Part shown: positions 7,784 through 16,327 of the stretch, one piece after another
Numbering within the stretch: position 1 is the stretch's first letter
Layout of the letters: each line of letters begins with the position of its first letter
Source: Nitrospira sp.
GTDB taxonomy: Bacteria > Nitrospirota > Nitrospiria > Nitrospirales > Nitrospiraceae
NCBI GenBank assembly: GCA_019636835.1
Contig: JAHBWU010000016.1
Location: forward strand, 1 to 55,045
DNA length: 55,045 nucleotides
Direction: 5' to 3'
Notes under the pieces: model-generated
What the model saw: only the letters and a program-made list of their open reading frames with translations
Told to the model about the DNA's origin: nothing
Databases searched by the model: none
Program-made: the position numbers and the translations under genes

Positions 7784-8302
7784 ATGGTGGAGGAATTAAC
7801 AGACATCCTCGTTGGTCTAGAGCAACGGATCAATGCCTATAAAAGTCGGTTCCAGGAGCTGGAGAAGAAGCGCCGCAGACTTGATGACGAAATCGCCACC
7901 ATTAAGAAATATCTTGAACTTGCTGAAACCCTCTACCGTGTTGAAGCCGACAAGGCCAAGCTCGCCAGTCTTTCCAACCAGATCATTACACCGGATGATT
8001 CCAAAGGGATTCGGCCCGTACCGGTTATGGACGTCACCGATCAATCGCGGGAAATTCTTCTCGGACGAAGTAAATACGTGGGGAAAAGTGTCCCTCAAGC
8101 AGCCTATGAAATCCTCCGTGAATCGAATCGCGCAATGCACGCGAAGGAACTGGTGCAGCGCTTAATCGAAGGCGGGTTGCAGATCAAAGGGAAAACGCCG
8201 CTCACGTCGATTGCGACGTCGCTCAAGCGTGATAAACGCTTCAGAAAAGTCGGTCCCAATACGTTCGAAGCCTTGGACGATATGCTGATTCAAGCTGTGT
8301 AG
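7784..8302 (+). CDS. coiled-coil protein with a C-terminal HARE-HTH winged-helix domain
   Basis: 172 residues. The first 65 or so form a heptad-rich coiled coil (LVGLEQRINAYKSRFQELEK, then KKRRRLDDEIATIKKYLELAE). A linker follows, and then a HARE-HTH domain from about residue 100 (VPQAAYEILRESNRAMHAKE, then LVQRLI and TSIATSLKRDKRFRKVGPNTF). HARE-HTH domains occur in eukaryotic chromatin proteins and in bacterial restriction or RNA-polymerase-linked proteins and are thought to bind DNA. The strong promoter and the palindrome in front suggest tight control, possibly by itself. The start has a short-spaced GAGG. Not an obvious member of an operon; the next sequence is a tiny Lys-rich ORF. Confidence 0.8.
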   Translation: MVEELTDILVGLEQRINAYKSRFQELEKKRRRLDDEIATIKKYLELAETLYRVEADKAKLASLSNQIITPDDSKGIRPVPVMDVTDQSREILLGRSKYVGKSVPQAAYEILRESNRAMHAKELVQRLIEGGLQIKGKTPLTSIATSLKRDKRFRKVGPNTFEALDDMLIQAV

Positions 8303-8351
8303 CCGATCAGGCAATGAATCTAACTTGACAGTGCGAAGGGGGGTGAGACTC

Positions 8352-8390
8352 TTGGCAACAAAGAAGGCAGCGAAGAAGAAGAAGAAGTAA
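8352..8390 (+). CDS. tiny Lys/Ala-rich ORF (12 codons) with a strong ribosome binding site
   Basis: Shortly after the HARE-HTH gene there is an unusually purine-rich AAGGGGGGTGA, then a TTG at 8352 followed by ATKKAAKKKKK and TAA at 8388-8390. An in-frame GTG at 8343 would add three residues. The peptide looks like the basic tail of histone-like proteins. A terminator-like hairpin follows 18 bp later. It may be a real micro-protein or the relic of a longer Lys/Ala-repeat gene. Coding status is uncertain. Confidence 0.35.
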   Translation: MATKKAAKKKKK

Positions 8391-8407
8391 TCCCCGCCAT
8401 GATTGAT

Positions 8408-8439
8408 ACGCCGAGGGCAAGGCCACTTGCCCCCGGCGT
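8408..8439. terminator. strong hairpin, probable bidirectional terminator
   Basis: ACGCCGAGGGCAAG pairs with CTTGCCCCCGGCGT (14 bp, one mismatch) around a four-base loop. It lies between the HARE-HTH/mini-ORF side and the 3' end of the convergent lpxC gene. There is no clear U-tract, so termination is inferred from position and stem strength. Confidence 0.6.
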
Positions 8440-8528
8440 ACCATACTGCACTGCGATGGTCTGAGATGAGAAGGGTGGCCTACCGGAAAGAACGGCAATC
8501 AGCCTAATACCGAGAATCCCTTTATAGA

Positions 8529-9458
8529 CTAAGAAGCTTGAAGTGCAACGGCCGGCTGCAGGTGAAGCGCGTGTACAGCCGATCGCTTCCCTTCTCGTGA
8601 GGGTTCGGCATTCAGAAGCACCCACTTCTCCGGCTGCGTCAAGATCTGCTGGACCAATCGAGTGTGGAGGGCATGTCCTGATCGATCCGCGACAATGTGA
8701 CCGATGAAGGGAACCCCCAAAAGCGAAAAATCACCGATCAGATCGAGAATCTTGTGGCGGACGAACTCATCGTCGAATCGGAGGCCGGATTCATTGACGA
8801 CCCCCTCATCAGACAGTACAACGGTGTTGTCCAGGGTCCCGCCTTTACCGAGCCCACGAGCCCACAATGCTTGGACCTCGTACAGAAACCCAAATGTCCT
8901 AGCTTCGGAAATCTCATTCTCAAACGCGCTGACGGAGCAATCATACGCATAGGTCTGCGTTTTGATCAGAGGATGCTCATAGTGAATGGAGTAAGTGATC
9001 CTCGGGGTGGAGGACGGTTCGATCCGAACACGCTTCGATCCCTCTGTCACTTCTATCGGGGCCATAATTTTAAGAAACGGCTGCTTCCGATCCTGAGGGA
9101 CGATGCCGACAGATTGAATCAGTCGGACAAACGGCGCAGCGCTTCCGTCCATGACCGGAACTTCGCTTGCCGATACATCGATGAAAACATTGTCGACATG
9201 AAGGCCTGACAGCGCCGATAGCAAATGCTCAATGGTCTGAACTTGGAACCCATTGCCGCTGATGGCTGTGCACAATTCGGTAGGGACCCGATGTTTAACG
9301 GAGGCAGAAAGATACGTATCAACGTCCGTTTTACGATTGACAAAAACCACACCGGTGTCAGGGGGAGCTGGCCGCAGCGTAATCGATGCCGACTGGCCGG
9401 AGTGAAGTCCCACACCAGAACAGGTTACTGCCGATGCCAAGGTTTGTTGATTGCGCAC
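8529..9458 (-). CDS. lpxC: UDP-3-O-acyl-N-acetylglucosamine deacetylase
   Basis: The 309-residue protein has the standard two-domain LpxC fold. It opens with QQTLASAVTCSGVGLHSG and carries the zinc ligand His in TIEHLLSAL. The second and third ligands are in FVRHKILDLIGD, and the catalytic His region is GHALHTRLV. LpxC is the committed zinc-dependent step of lipid A synthesis, so the cell makes an LPS-type outer membrane, in agreement with gmhA and rfaE2 elsewhere in the window. The GTG start at 9458 is preceded by GGAGG at normal spacing. The gene is monocistronic here. Confidence 0.95.
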   Translation of the reverse strand: MRNQQTLASAVTCSGVGLHSGQSASITLRPAPPDTGVVFVNRKTDVDTYLSASVKHRVPTELCTAISGNGFQVQTIEHLLSALSGLHVDNVFIDVSASEVPVMDGSAAPFVRLIQSVGIVPQDRKQPFLKIMAPIEVTEGSKRVRIEPSSTPRITYSIHYEHPLIKTQTYAYDCSVSAFENEISEARTFGFLYEVQALWARGLGKGGTLDNTVVLSDEGVVNESGLRFDDEFVRHKILDLIGDFSLLGVPFIGHIVADRSGHALHTRLVQQILTQPEKWVLLNAEPSREGKRSAVHALHLQPAVALQAS

Positions 9459-9899
9459 AAATCCTCCCTCATAGAGACAAATGCTTAAACACAGCCATCC
9501 GCATTTCAGTAAAGCAATTCGTATGCCTAAATACGATGCTCGTAAATATTTGTTATTTAATGTGAATATAGAGAATATCTACAATTATGACTGTATCTTA
9601 AAAAGCACAACTGTGTTTTTCAAGAATGGGTTCCATCGAGAAGTTGGTCAGTTACGGAAGATCAGAGATGACATCGGTACCGCTTACCGTGTCGACAGCA
9701 CGAAAGAGGTGGAAGTGATCCTTACTCTCACATTGCGCTAGGGCGTCGTGATCGTATACGCAGTATCAGTGTAAGTAGAAGAGAGTATTAGAGCAGGATG
9801 TCGGCACTCAGATAAACGGGCGGGTAGAATTGTATCATGGCACTCGACGCTCCTAAGCAACTGGAGTTCCAAGTCAAACAGGAGATGCCATGGTCTGGA
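9459..9899. other. AT-rich gap upstream of lpxC
   Basis: About 440 bp between lpxC and the DAHP-synthase relic, clearly more AT-rich than its surroundings around 9530-9640. An 86-codon frame at 9481-9741 on the plus strand shows no recognisable motif, no Shine-Dalgarno and biased codons, so I do not call it a gene. The stretch probably holds the lpxC promoter and eroded sequence. Confidence 0.5.
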
Positions 9900-10049
9900 T
9901 TGCGAATACTCGAGGACATCCTTGTTGTGTTCGACAATCAGCGAGCATGGACCTACAACCACCGCTGTTCCTCGTTCATCACGATACGTCTCCAACGCTC
10001 CCATGATTTTTCGTGAATCCAAGCAGTGTATAATGATCGCGGATGGCAC
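9900..10049 (-). pseudogene. relic of a DAHP synthase (AroF/AroG-type) gene
   Basis: On the minus strand the translation reads DSRKIMGALETYRDERG followed by TAVVVGPCSLIVEHNKDVLEYSQ. This matches the class I DAHP synthase segment around the invariant VVIGPCSIHD motif (…ARKAI…DDRLLVVIGPCSIHD…EYA). Similarity stops after about 40 residues in both directions. No phosphoenolpyruvate- or metal-binding remainder follows, and the upstream end runs into sdhC. The real enzyme is about 350 residues. I read this as a decayed gene fragment, possibly cut by the arrival or rearrangement of the sdh operon. Confidence 0.5.
10029..10034 (+). promoter_or_regulatory. consensus -10 box (TATAAT) for the sdh operon
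   Basis: A perfect TATAAT ends eight bases before the sdhC ATG at 10043, and no Shine-Dalgarno is present. Transcription would begin within one or two bases of the start codon, giving a leaderless message. The -35 region is only a T-rich stretch and does not match well. Confidence 0.55.
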
Positions 10050-10723
10050 GCCCGTCTAACCATTTCCAATCCACAGTCGGCAGTAAAATCGTCATGGCCC
10101 TGAGTGGGTTGGGCCTCGTGATCTATGTTATTTTTCACATGTTGGGGAACCTACAAGTATTCGAAGGATCCCATGCGCTCAATGGCTATGCGGCGTTTCT
10201 GCGTGAGATGCCTATCCTCTTGTGGACGGCACGCGCTGGGTTGTTGAGCATTGTGGTCCTCCATATCATGCTGGCGATCCAGTTGACCTTGCGAAATCGT
10301 CGTGCTCGCCCGGTCGCCTATGTAGTCCGTCAGTATCGCCAGGCATCTTTTTCGTCGCGCACAATGGCCGCCTCCGGCCTTGTACTCTTGCTCTTCATCA
10401 TCTTCCACTTGTTGCACCTGACGGCCGGCGTCATCGATTCCTCTTCTGCCGATCGCCTCGACGCCGAAGGACATCGTGATGTCTATGGAAAGATCATCCA
10501 TGCCTTTCAGAATCCATTCATCGTGGCGCTCTACTTGGCTGGTCAACTGGGGTTGGGCTTGCATCTGAACCATGCCGTCACCAGTAGTTTGCAGACATTG
10601 GGGCTTGAACATGCCGCGTTCAACAGGCTGTTCAAGGCCGCTGGTCCCACGGTTGCGCTGTTGGTCGTTCTTGGCAATGCCGCCATCATCCTCGCCATCT
10701 TCCTGGGGATCGTACGCGGATGA
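10043..10723 (+). CDS. sdhC: succinate dehydrogenase/fumarate reductase cytochrome b subunit
   Basis: A 226-residue membrane protein with five hydrophobic segments, matching the single-anchor, di-haem type b558 (five-helix) architecture rather than the two-subunit SdhC/SdhD type. Conserved histidines suited to haem ligation sit in the helices: [26 protein letters not shown] and LGLHLNHA. It anchors SdhAB to the inner membrane and passes electrons to or from the quinone pool. First gene of a three-gene operon; its stop overlaps the sdhA start (ATGATGA). The start codon lies just after a TATAAT box, and there is no ribosome binding site. Confidence 0.9.
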   Translation: MARPSNHFQSTVGSKIVMALSGLGLVIYVIFHMLGNLQVFEGSHALNGYAAFLREMPILLWTARAGLLSIVVLHIMLAIQLTLRNRRARPVAYVVRQYRQASFSSRTMAASGLVLLLFIIFHLLHLTAGVIDSSSADRLDAEGHRDVYGKIIHAFQNPFIVALYLAGQLGLGLHLNHAVTSSLQTLGLEHAAFNRLFKAAGPTVALLVVLGNAAIILAIFLGIVRG

Positions 10724-12633
10724 TGAAACTTGATCCAAGAATTCCGGCCGGCCCGCTGGAAACCAAATGGGACCGGCACCGGTTCAGCGAAAAGCTGGTA
10801 AGTCCGAACAACAAACGAAAAATCACGGTCATCGTCGTCGGCACCGGCCTTGCGGGGGCCAGCGCGGCTTCGACCTTGGGACAGCTCGGCTATCAGGTGG
10901 AATGCTTTTGTTTTCAGGACAGTCCGCGCCGCGCCCACAGCATTGCGGCGCAGGGAGGAATCAACGCGGCCAAGAATTACCAAGACGACGGAGACAGCGT
11001 TGGCCGACTGTTTTATGACACGATCAAAGGTGGAGACTTCCGCTCTCGCGAGGCCAATGTGTATCGACTCGCCCAGGTGAGTGCACAAATCATCGATCAA
11101 TGTGTGGCGCTCGGCATCCCGTTTGCCAGGGAGTATGGAGGGCAGTTGGCGAACCGGTCCTTCGGGGGTGTCCAAGTCTCGCGTACGTTCTACTGTCGTG
11201 GGCAGACCGGACAACAACTCCTCTTGGGCGCCTATTCGGCACTCTGTTGGCAGATTGAACGCGGACAGGTCACGATGCGCCCACGTACCGAGATGCTCGA
11301 TCTTGTCGTGATCGACGGGCAGGCTCGAGGAATCGTGGTTCGCGATCTCGTCACCGGACGGGTGAGTGTCCACACTGCCCATGCCGTGGTTCTTGCGACA
11401 GGTGGCTACAGCAATGTGTACTATCTGTCGACCAACGCGACCGGCAGCAACGTGACGGCCACCTACCGGGCATGGAAGCAGGGCGCCGCATTCGCAAATC
11501 CTTGCTTTACGCAGATCCACCCCACGGCGATCCCACCGGGGGACGCACACCAAGCCAAATTGACCCTGATGTCCGAATCACTTCGCAACGACGGGCGGCT
11601 GTGGGTGCCGAAGGCGGCTGCGGATTACCGATCTCCTGGCGACATTCCTGCTGCGGAACGGGACTACTTTCTGGAGCGCCGATACCCACGCTTCGGCAAT
11701 CTCGCGCCGCGAGATCTCGCATCCCGTGCCGTGAAGGCGGTGTGCGACGAGGGCCGTGGTATCGGTCCGGGCGGTCATGGCGTGTACCTGGATTTCGCCG
11801 ACGTCATCGATCAGCAGGGACTTGATGTGGTTCGCGAACGCTACGGCAACCTCTTCGACATGTATCAGCGGATCACAGGGGAAGATGCCTACCATGCGCC
11901 CATGCGAATTTACCCGGCGCCGCACTATACGATGGGAGGGCTCTGGGTGGATTACAATCTCATGAGCACCGTTCCGGGGCTTTTCGTGATCGGTGAAGCG
12001 AACTTCGCGGATCACGGCGCCAATCGGCTCGGAGCCAGCTCGCTCATGCAAGGGCTTGCTGATGGCTATCTTATCTTGCCGTATACGATCGGTCATTATT
12101 TGGCGACGGCGAAACTCATTTCTGTCGGTGAAGATCATAAGGAGTCTCGGGCGGCGCTACAGCGCGTGACGAACAGGGTCGGCCGTCTTCTGAATGCGAA
12201 AGGGCATCGGACGGCTGCCTCATTTCACCGGGAAGTCGGGAAGCTCTTGTGGAATCACTGTGGCATGTCCCGCAATGAGGAAGGACTCAAATCGGCGCTG
12301 ACGTCGATCCCGTCGTTACGGGAAGAATTTTGGCGGGATGTGATGGTTCCGGGATCAGGAGAGATCTTCAATCAAGAGTTGGAGTATGCGGGGCGAGTGG
12401 CGGACTATCTCGAATTCGCCGAACTGCTTTGTCACGATGCATTGCATCGGGAAGAGTCATGCGGAGCGCACTTCCGAGAGGAGTTTCAGACGGACGAGGG
12501 CGAGCCGCAACGTGACGACAGTCGTTTCTCGTATGTGGCCGCATGGGAGTACCGAGAAGGTGCATCGCCCACCTTACACAAGGAGCCCCTTGCTTTCGAA
12601 TTCGTGGCGCCGACCAGGAGAAGTTATCAGTAA
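10720..12633 (+). CDS. sdhA: succinate dehydrogenase/fumarate reductase flavoprotein subunit
   Basis: 637 residues, the usual size for the large SdhA form that pairs with a single b-type anchor. The N-terminal dinucleotide fold is [14 protein letters not shown]. The covalent-FAD histidine is in [13 protein letters not shown]. Substrate-site blocks are present: [25 protein letters not shown] (catalytic Arg) and the FAD-binding [21 protein letters not shown]. The enzyme interconverts succinate and fumarate. In an organism that runs the reductive TCA cycle it would work as fumarate reductase, but direction cannot be read from sequence. It overlaps sdhC by four bases and is followed by sdhB after 52 bp. 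Confidence 0.95.
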   Translation: MMKLDPRIPAGPLETKWDRHRFSEKLVSPNNKRKITVIVVGTGLAGASAASTLGQLGYQVECFCFQDSPRRAHSIAAQGGINAAKNYQDDGDSVGRLFYDTIKGGDFRSREANVYRLAQVSAQIIDQCVALGIPFAREYGGQLANRSFGGVQVSRTFYCRGQTGQQLLLGAYSALCWQIERGQVTMRPRTEMLDLVVIDGQARGIVVRDLVTGRVSVHTAHAVVLATGGYSNVYYLSTNATGSNVTATYRAWKQGAAFANPCFTQIHPTAIPPGDAHQAKLTLMSESLRNDGRLWVPKAAADYRSPGDIPAAERDYFLERRYPRFGNLAPRDLASRAVKAVCDEGRGIGPGGHGVYLDFADVIDQQGLDVVRERYGNLFDMYQRITGEDAYHAPMRIYPAPHYTMGGLWVDYNLMSTVPGLFVIGEANFADHGANRLGASSLMQGLADGYLILPYTIGHYLATAKLISVGEDHKESRAALQRVTNRVGRLLNAKGHRTAASFHREVGKLLWNHCGMSRNEEGLKSALTSIPSLREEFWRDVMVPGSGEIFNQELEYAGRVADYLEFAELLCHDALHREESCGAHFREEFQTDEGEPQRDDSRFSYVAAWEYREGASPTLHKEPLAFEFVAPTRRSYQ

Positions 12634-12685
12634 TAGTCGGAGCAAAAAGCTCAAGTCGTGAGCAAGTAAGAGCTGGACGGACAGC

Positions 12686-13474
12686 ATGAAATTCAGCTTG
12701 AACATTTGGCGGCAAAAGGGGCCGGACGAGAAAGGCAGCTTTATGACGTATGAGGCTCGTGACGTGAGCGCCGGCATGTCGTTCTTGGAAATGCTTGATG
12801 GCGTGAATCAGGGATTGATCGCCAAGGGTGAAGAGCCGGTGGCGTTCGAGCAGGATTGCCGTGAAGGGATTTGTGGAAGCTGCTCGCTGGTGATCAATGG
12901 CATCCCGCATGGACCGGACCGCGGCATTACCACCTGTCAGTTGTACATGCGGCGGTTTCCCGACGGAGCAGCCATCACGATCGAGCCGTGGCGCGCCCGG
13001 GCCTTTCCCATCATCAAGGATCTGGTGGTGGATCGCCGAGCGTTGGATCGAGTCATGCAGGCTGGAGGCTATATCTCCGTCAACACCGGTGGAGCGGTGG
13101 ATGGGAACGTCCTGCTAATCAGTAAGGACCAGGCCGAAACCGCGATGGATGCCGCATCCTGTATCGGCTGTGGGGCCTGCGTGGCGGCATGTAAAAATGC
13201 TTCGGCCATGTTGTTTGTGGCGGCCAAAGTGTCTCACTTGGCGCTCTTGCCGCAAGGAAAGCCGGAGCGGACGCGCCGCGTGAAGGCGATGTTGGGAGTC
13301 ATGGATCGAGAAGGATTCGGTTCTTGCGGCAATCAAAATGAGTGTGAAGCCGTCTGTCCGAAAGGTATCAGCGTCCGTTTCATCGCCGCTCTCAATCGCG
13401 AATATCTCCGGGCCGGCGTTGTTGAATTGGGTCTTCCCGCCGAGCCGGAATCTCCCCATGCAGAGTCCGCTTAG
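12686..13474 (+). CDS. sdhB: succinate dehydrogenase/fumarate reductase iron-sulfur subunit
   Basis: 262 residues with the three expected clusters. The 2Fe-2S site is in the N-terminal ferredoxin domain ([12 protein letters not shown] and a later TTCQLY). The 4Fe-4S site is [12 protein letters not shown]. The 3Fe-4S site is [16 protein letters not shown]. It carries electrons between the flavin of SdhA and the haem/quinone sites of SdhC. The AUG at 12686 has only a weak GGACGG upstream, so translation may depend on the operon. Two hairpins follow the gene. Confidence 0.95.
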   Translation: MKFSLNIWRQKGPDEKGSFMTYEARDVSAGMSFLEMLDGVNQGLIAKGEEPVAFEQDCREGICGSCSLVINGIPHGPDRGITTCQLYMRRFPDGAAITIEPWRARAFPIIKDLVVDRRALDRVMQAGGYISVNTGGAVDGNVLLISKDQAETAMDAASCIGCGACVAACKNASAMLFVAAKVSHLALLPQGKPERTRRVKAMLGVMDREGFGSCGNQNECEAVCPKGISVRFIAALNREYLRAGVVELGLPAEPESPHAESA

Positions 13475-13506
13475 CGGGAACTCTGACCGCCGTTTCTGGC
13501 CCTCCT

Positions 13507-13540
13507 CCGGTGCTCCACCGATGGTCGCACCGAGCACCGG
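13507..13540. terminator. hairpin downstream of sdhB
   Basis: CCGGTGCTC (13507-13515) and GAGCACCGG (13532-13540) form a perfect 9-bp stem. It stands 33 bp after the sdhB stop and could end the sdh transcript, though no U-tract follows. Confidence 0.5.
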
Positions 13541-13566
13541 CCTCCAACCTCTCACTGGCGAGGAGA

Positions 13567-13615
13567 CCCAATGGAAGCCGATTTTCGCCGGATGGCGATC
13601 GGCTTGACTGTTGGG
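13567..13615. other. compound RNA hairpin before the PilZ gene
   Basis: Three nested stems can form: CCCAA (13567-13571) with TTGGG (13611-13615), AAGCCGAT (13575-13582) with ATCGGCTT (13598-13605), and CGCC (13586-13589) with GGCG (13594-13597) closed by a GGAT loop. It lies in the leader of a PilZ-domain gene. It could be a second terminator or a structured leader; I do not recognise a known cyclic-di-GMP riboswitch in it. Confidence 0.45.
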
Positions 13616-13679
13616 AAAAGGCCTATATAGTTCGATTGAGATGCAGCAAAAGCTCTCCAGAGGCCGGAGATGAGACCGA

Positions 13680-14204
13680 ATGGGTCGTCAAGTGATCTGC
13701 CCACAATGCCGGAAAGACGGAGCGCTTCGTGCGCGACCACAATCCCCCAGTGAACTGATCGCGGCGTTGATATGGATGGTGCCGTTCCAGTGTCAACACT
13801 GTTGCCATCGTTTCCTCGCCCGACGAGTGAGCATGGCGGGATCCTCTCACCCGATCGAACGACGGGAACACCTCCGTATCCCCGTTCGTCTGTGCTTGTC
13901 GTTTTCCGGCGGAAAGGTGAGGGGCGAGGGCACTGTGATGGATCTCTCACTGGGAGGCTGTATCATCAAGAGCCGGACGCAGGTGCACATCGACGACATC
14001 TTCTATCTGCAAATTGTCCTTGACGAAGCCGAGCTCCCGGTCGAGGTCGCAGCCATGGTTCGCTCCGTCAGTGTGCGCGGCATCGCGTTCAAGTTCCTCC
14101 GCAAGGGGCAAGAGAACAAACGCCTTCGGACCTTCATCCAATCACATTCAGGCTCCACTTCTTCCGTCCTCTCCAAGGCCGTCGAGCCGACAGTCACCGG
14201 TTAG
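13680..14204 (+). CDS. zinc-ribbon plus PilZ-domain protein
   Basis: 174 residues. The N-terminus has a two-pair cysteine ribbon (CPQC near the start and CQHC about 30 residues later) that probably binds zinc. From about residue 60 a PilZ domain carries the cyclic-di-GMP motifs: ERREHLRIPV (RxxxR) and DLSLGGC (D/NxSxxG). It is therefore a likely cyclic-di-GMP receptor, acting on an unknown partner through the ribbon. The TAG stop is formed by the first bases of the interspersed repeat that follows. The upstream gap holds two hairpins. Confidence 0.85.
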   Translation: MGRQVICPQCRKDGALRARPQSPSELIAALIWMVPFQCQHCCHRFLARRVSMAGSSHPIERREHLRIPVRLCLSFSGGKVRGEGTVMDLSLGGCIIKSRTQVHIDDIFYLQIVLDEAELPVEVAAMVRSVSVRGIAFKFLRKGQENKRLRTFIQSHSGSTSSVLSKAVEPTVTG

Positions 14205-14327
14205 CAGGCTGTTGAAAAAGTCCGCCGGCTGCGTTCTCACATCGCTCAGAGACTCAACGTACCGCAGCGTACGCCTCGCCTCTTCGCTCGCTGCGGCCTT
14301 GCTGGACAGCCTTTTTGAACAGCCTGC
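14204..14327. repeat. 124-bp interspersed inverted-repeat element, copy 1
   Basis: The ends GCAGGCTGTTGAAAAAG (14204-14220) and CTTTTTGAACAGCCTGC (14311-14327) are inverted copies with one mismatch in 17. The interior has CGTAC/GTACG and CTCGCCTCTTCGCTCGCTGC. A second near-full copy is at 31805-31930 and a remnant at 3404-3445. There is no coding capacity. It is MITE-like or REP-like, and its first bases give the PilZ gene its stop codon. Confidence 0.85.
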
Positions 14328-14415
14328 GGGCTCTTGCGAGACTGTTTAAGACCTCCGAGTCAGCTGCTTTGCCACACTGGGAAAATAGTTTGTCAACATC
14401 CTATAGTCTCTCGAC

Positions 14416-14721
14416 CTAGGTAGGCGTCTCCCAGGCTGACGGCAACGGATATTCGGTGATCAAGCGGTCATGTTCGGCAAGATCGTAGGGCTCGATGGCC
14501 AGATCGTTTCGATCCATCGGTTCCATGCAGGCCGGTGAGCAGAGCACATCGATCAACGCTTGGGCCTTGTCTCTTGTCGAAAATCGGCAGAGCCCGTGTT
14601 CGGGCATGCTGGATGAGGGGTGCCAGAAGGCAAGATCAATCGCACTGCCTTGGTAGATGCCCAGCGTGCGGTGTCGCACTTGAAACCCACCAGGTTCATG
14701 AATCGATTGTTTCCGTGTCAT
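14416..14721 (-). CDS. small hypothetical protein
   Basis: 101 residues beginning MTRKQSIHEPGGFQV. ATG 14721 is preceded by AAGAGGG at short spacing, which decides against longer readings that would overlap the divergent lemA leader. The protein is acidic and soluble, with two cysteines (LCSPACMEP) and a Pro-rich C-terminus. I recognise no family. It stands alone between the repeat element and the divergent LemA operon. Confidence 0.6.
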   Translation of the reverse strand: MTRKQSIHEPGGFQVRHRTLGIYQGSAIDLAFWHPSSSMPEHGLCRFSTRDKAQALIDVLCSPACMEPMDRNDLAIEPYDLAEHDRLITEYPLPSAWETPT

Positions 14722-14820
14722 AGGCCCTCTTGACCGACATATCTTAATGATTATGCCCATGGTAGCATGACCGGAGAGGGAGGGACACTGCGTCTTGCGC
14801 CGCTCTTGAAGGAGGGAACG

Positions 14821-15423
14821 ATGGGGCCTACTAGGTGGAAAAGAACTCTGATCACCGTAACGATGATCAGTGCATTGTCTATGTCCGGTTGCGGGTACAA
14901 CGACCTTCAAGGCTTGGACGAAGATACGAAGGCTGCGTGGAGCGAAGTGATCAACCAATACCAGCGGCGTGCCGATCTCATTCCCAATCTAGTCGCGACG
15001 GTCAAGGGATACGCGGCCCACGAAAAAGAGACCCTTGAGAGTGTCGTGAATGCCAGAGCCAAGGCGACGGGGCTGCAAGTGACGCCTGAGGTATTAAAAG
15101 ATCCAGCTGCATTCGAGGCATTTCAAAAGGCCCAAGCCGGTCTGACATCGGCGCTGGGCCGGCTCATCGCCATTGCCGAAAATTACCCCAATCTGAAAGC
15201 CGATCAAAATTTCAGAGATCTCCAAAGCCAGCTGGAGGGGACGGAGAACCGGATTACCGTGGCGCGTAAGCGGTACATCGACCGAGTCGCGGAATACAAC
15301 AAGATGGTCCGGTTTTTCCCGACCAACCTGACTGCTAAGTTTCTGCTGCACTTGGAAGAGCGTCCCAACTTTACGGTCGCCGATGAGAATGCTGTCGCGA
15401 AACCGCCCGAAGTGAAGTTTTGA
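14821..15423 (+). CDS. lemA: LemA family lipoprotein
   Basis: 200 residues from ATG 14821, chosen because GGAGG precedes it and because a lipoprotein signal (basic start, hydrophobic run, LSMSGC lipobox) follows. The LemA core is clear: YNDLQGLDEDTKAAWSEVIN, RRADLIPNLVATVKGYA, ENYPNLKADQNF, LEGTENRITVARKRYI and YNKMVRFFP. LemA proteins are helical membrane-associated proteins of poorly known role. They are very often encoded beside TPM-domain proteins, as here, which suggests one envelope complex. Confidence 0.92.
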   Translation: MGPTRWKRTLITVTMISALSMSGCGYNDLQGLDEDTKAAWSEVINQYQRRADLIPNLVATVKGYAAHEKETLESVVNARAKATGLQVTPEVLKDPAAFEAFQKAQAGLTSALGRLIAIAENYPNLKADQNFRDLQSQLEGTENRITVARKRYIDRVAEYNKMVRFFPTNLTAKFLLHLEERPNFTVADENAVAKPPEVKF

Positions 15424-15442
15424 ATCGAGGCTGAGGTGAAGG

Positions 15443-16327
15443 TTGGAAGGATTCGGATTGAGCCGTCTCGCGCTCTGCTGTTGCTTGGCAGCCGCAACCC
15501 TCTCCTTCTCCACATCTGCCGCAGCGCTTGATGTCCCGCCGCTGACCGGGCGGATCGTCGATCTCGCCCACGTCTTGCCTAGCTCCACGGTTGAGTCGTT
15601 GACGGCTCAACTGGCGGCTCATGAAACTCAGTCGAGCAATCAAGTGGCCGTCCTGATCGTTCCCTCCCTCGAAGGCGAATCCTTCGAAGAATTTTCCCAT
15701 CGCGTAGCGACCTCATGGAAACTCGGTCAAAAAGGCACCGACAATGGCGTCCTGCTGTTGGTGGCGATCAGGGAGCGCAAAGTCCGCATTGAAGTCGGGT
15801 ACGGTCTGGAAGGCGTATTGACCGACGCGCGATCGGCACAAATCATCAGAAATGAAATCGTGCCTCGGTTTCGGGCCGGTGAGATGGCCGGTGGAGTGAC
15901 GGGGGGCATCAACGCGATCGTAAAAACCATTGACGGAACCTATCAGGCGTCCGAGAAGGCAGTTCCTCGGCAGGAGAGCGATGTCATTGGGCAGGTCGTA
16001 GTTGCCGTCATGGTCGGGTTATTCGTCGGGCTCCTGTTCATGAACATCCATCGGTTCATCGGGCCCCTCGCTGGTGCAGGGATCTCCACGTTACTGGCAC
16101 CCTGGTTGGTCCCGGCGCTCATGGCGAGCGGTATCACCTTGCTTCTGTTGCTGGTGATCGGTGCCGCCGGCACCGGGGGAAGGAGAAATCGATACAGCGG
16201 TATAGATGATTGGATGTGGTACAGCAGCCGCGGAGGGGGGTGGGGTGGAGGTTCATTTGGTGGTGGAGGTGGATTCAGCGGTGGAGGAGGCAATTTCGGA
16301 GGAGGAGGTGCCAGTGGAAACTGGTGA
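15443..16327 (+). CDS. TPM-domain (YgcG-type) membrane protein
   Basis: 294 residues. The TTG start at 15443 follows GAGGTGA; a signal peptide comes next, ending near SAAA. A TPM domain covers about residues 30-150 (TGRIVDLAHVLPSSTVESL, NQVAVLIVPSLEGESFEEF, GLEGVLTDARSAQII). Two membrane segments lie around residues 178-250. The C-terminus is a Gly/Ser tail (GGGGFSGGGGNFGGGG). The family works in the periplasm, and some members have phosphatase activity. It sits 19 bp after lemA, and its Gly-rich 3' end contains the ribosome binding site of the next gene. Confidence 0.88.
   Translation: MEGFGLSRLALCCCLAAATLSFSTSAAALDVPPLTGRIVDLAHVLPSSTVESLTAQLAAHETQSSNQVAVLIVPSLEGESFEEFSHRVATSWKLGQKGTDNGVLLLVAIRERKVRIEVGYGLEGVLTDARSAQIIRNEIVPRFRAGEMAGGVTGGINAIVKTIDGTYQASEKAVPRQESDVIGQVVVAVMVGLFVGLLFMNIHRFIGPLAGAGISTLLAPWLVPALMASGITLLLLLVIGAAGTGGRRNRYSGIDDWMWYSSRGGGWGGGSFGGGGGFSGGGGNFGGGGASGNW

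Noticed and set aside
9481..9741. 86-codon plus-strand frame upstream of lpxC
   Set aside because: AT-rich, without a ribosome binding site, domain or convincing codon pattern.
10543..11553. Long minus-strand frame of 336 codons
   Set aside because: It lies antisense to sdhC/sdhA, whose family motifs are unmistakable, and its own translation shows no domain.
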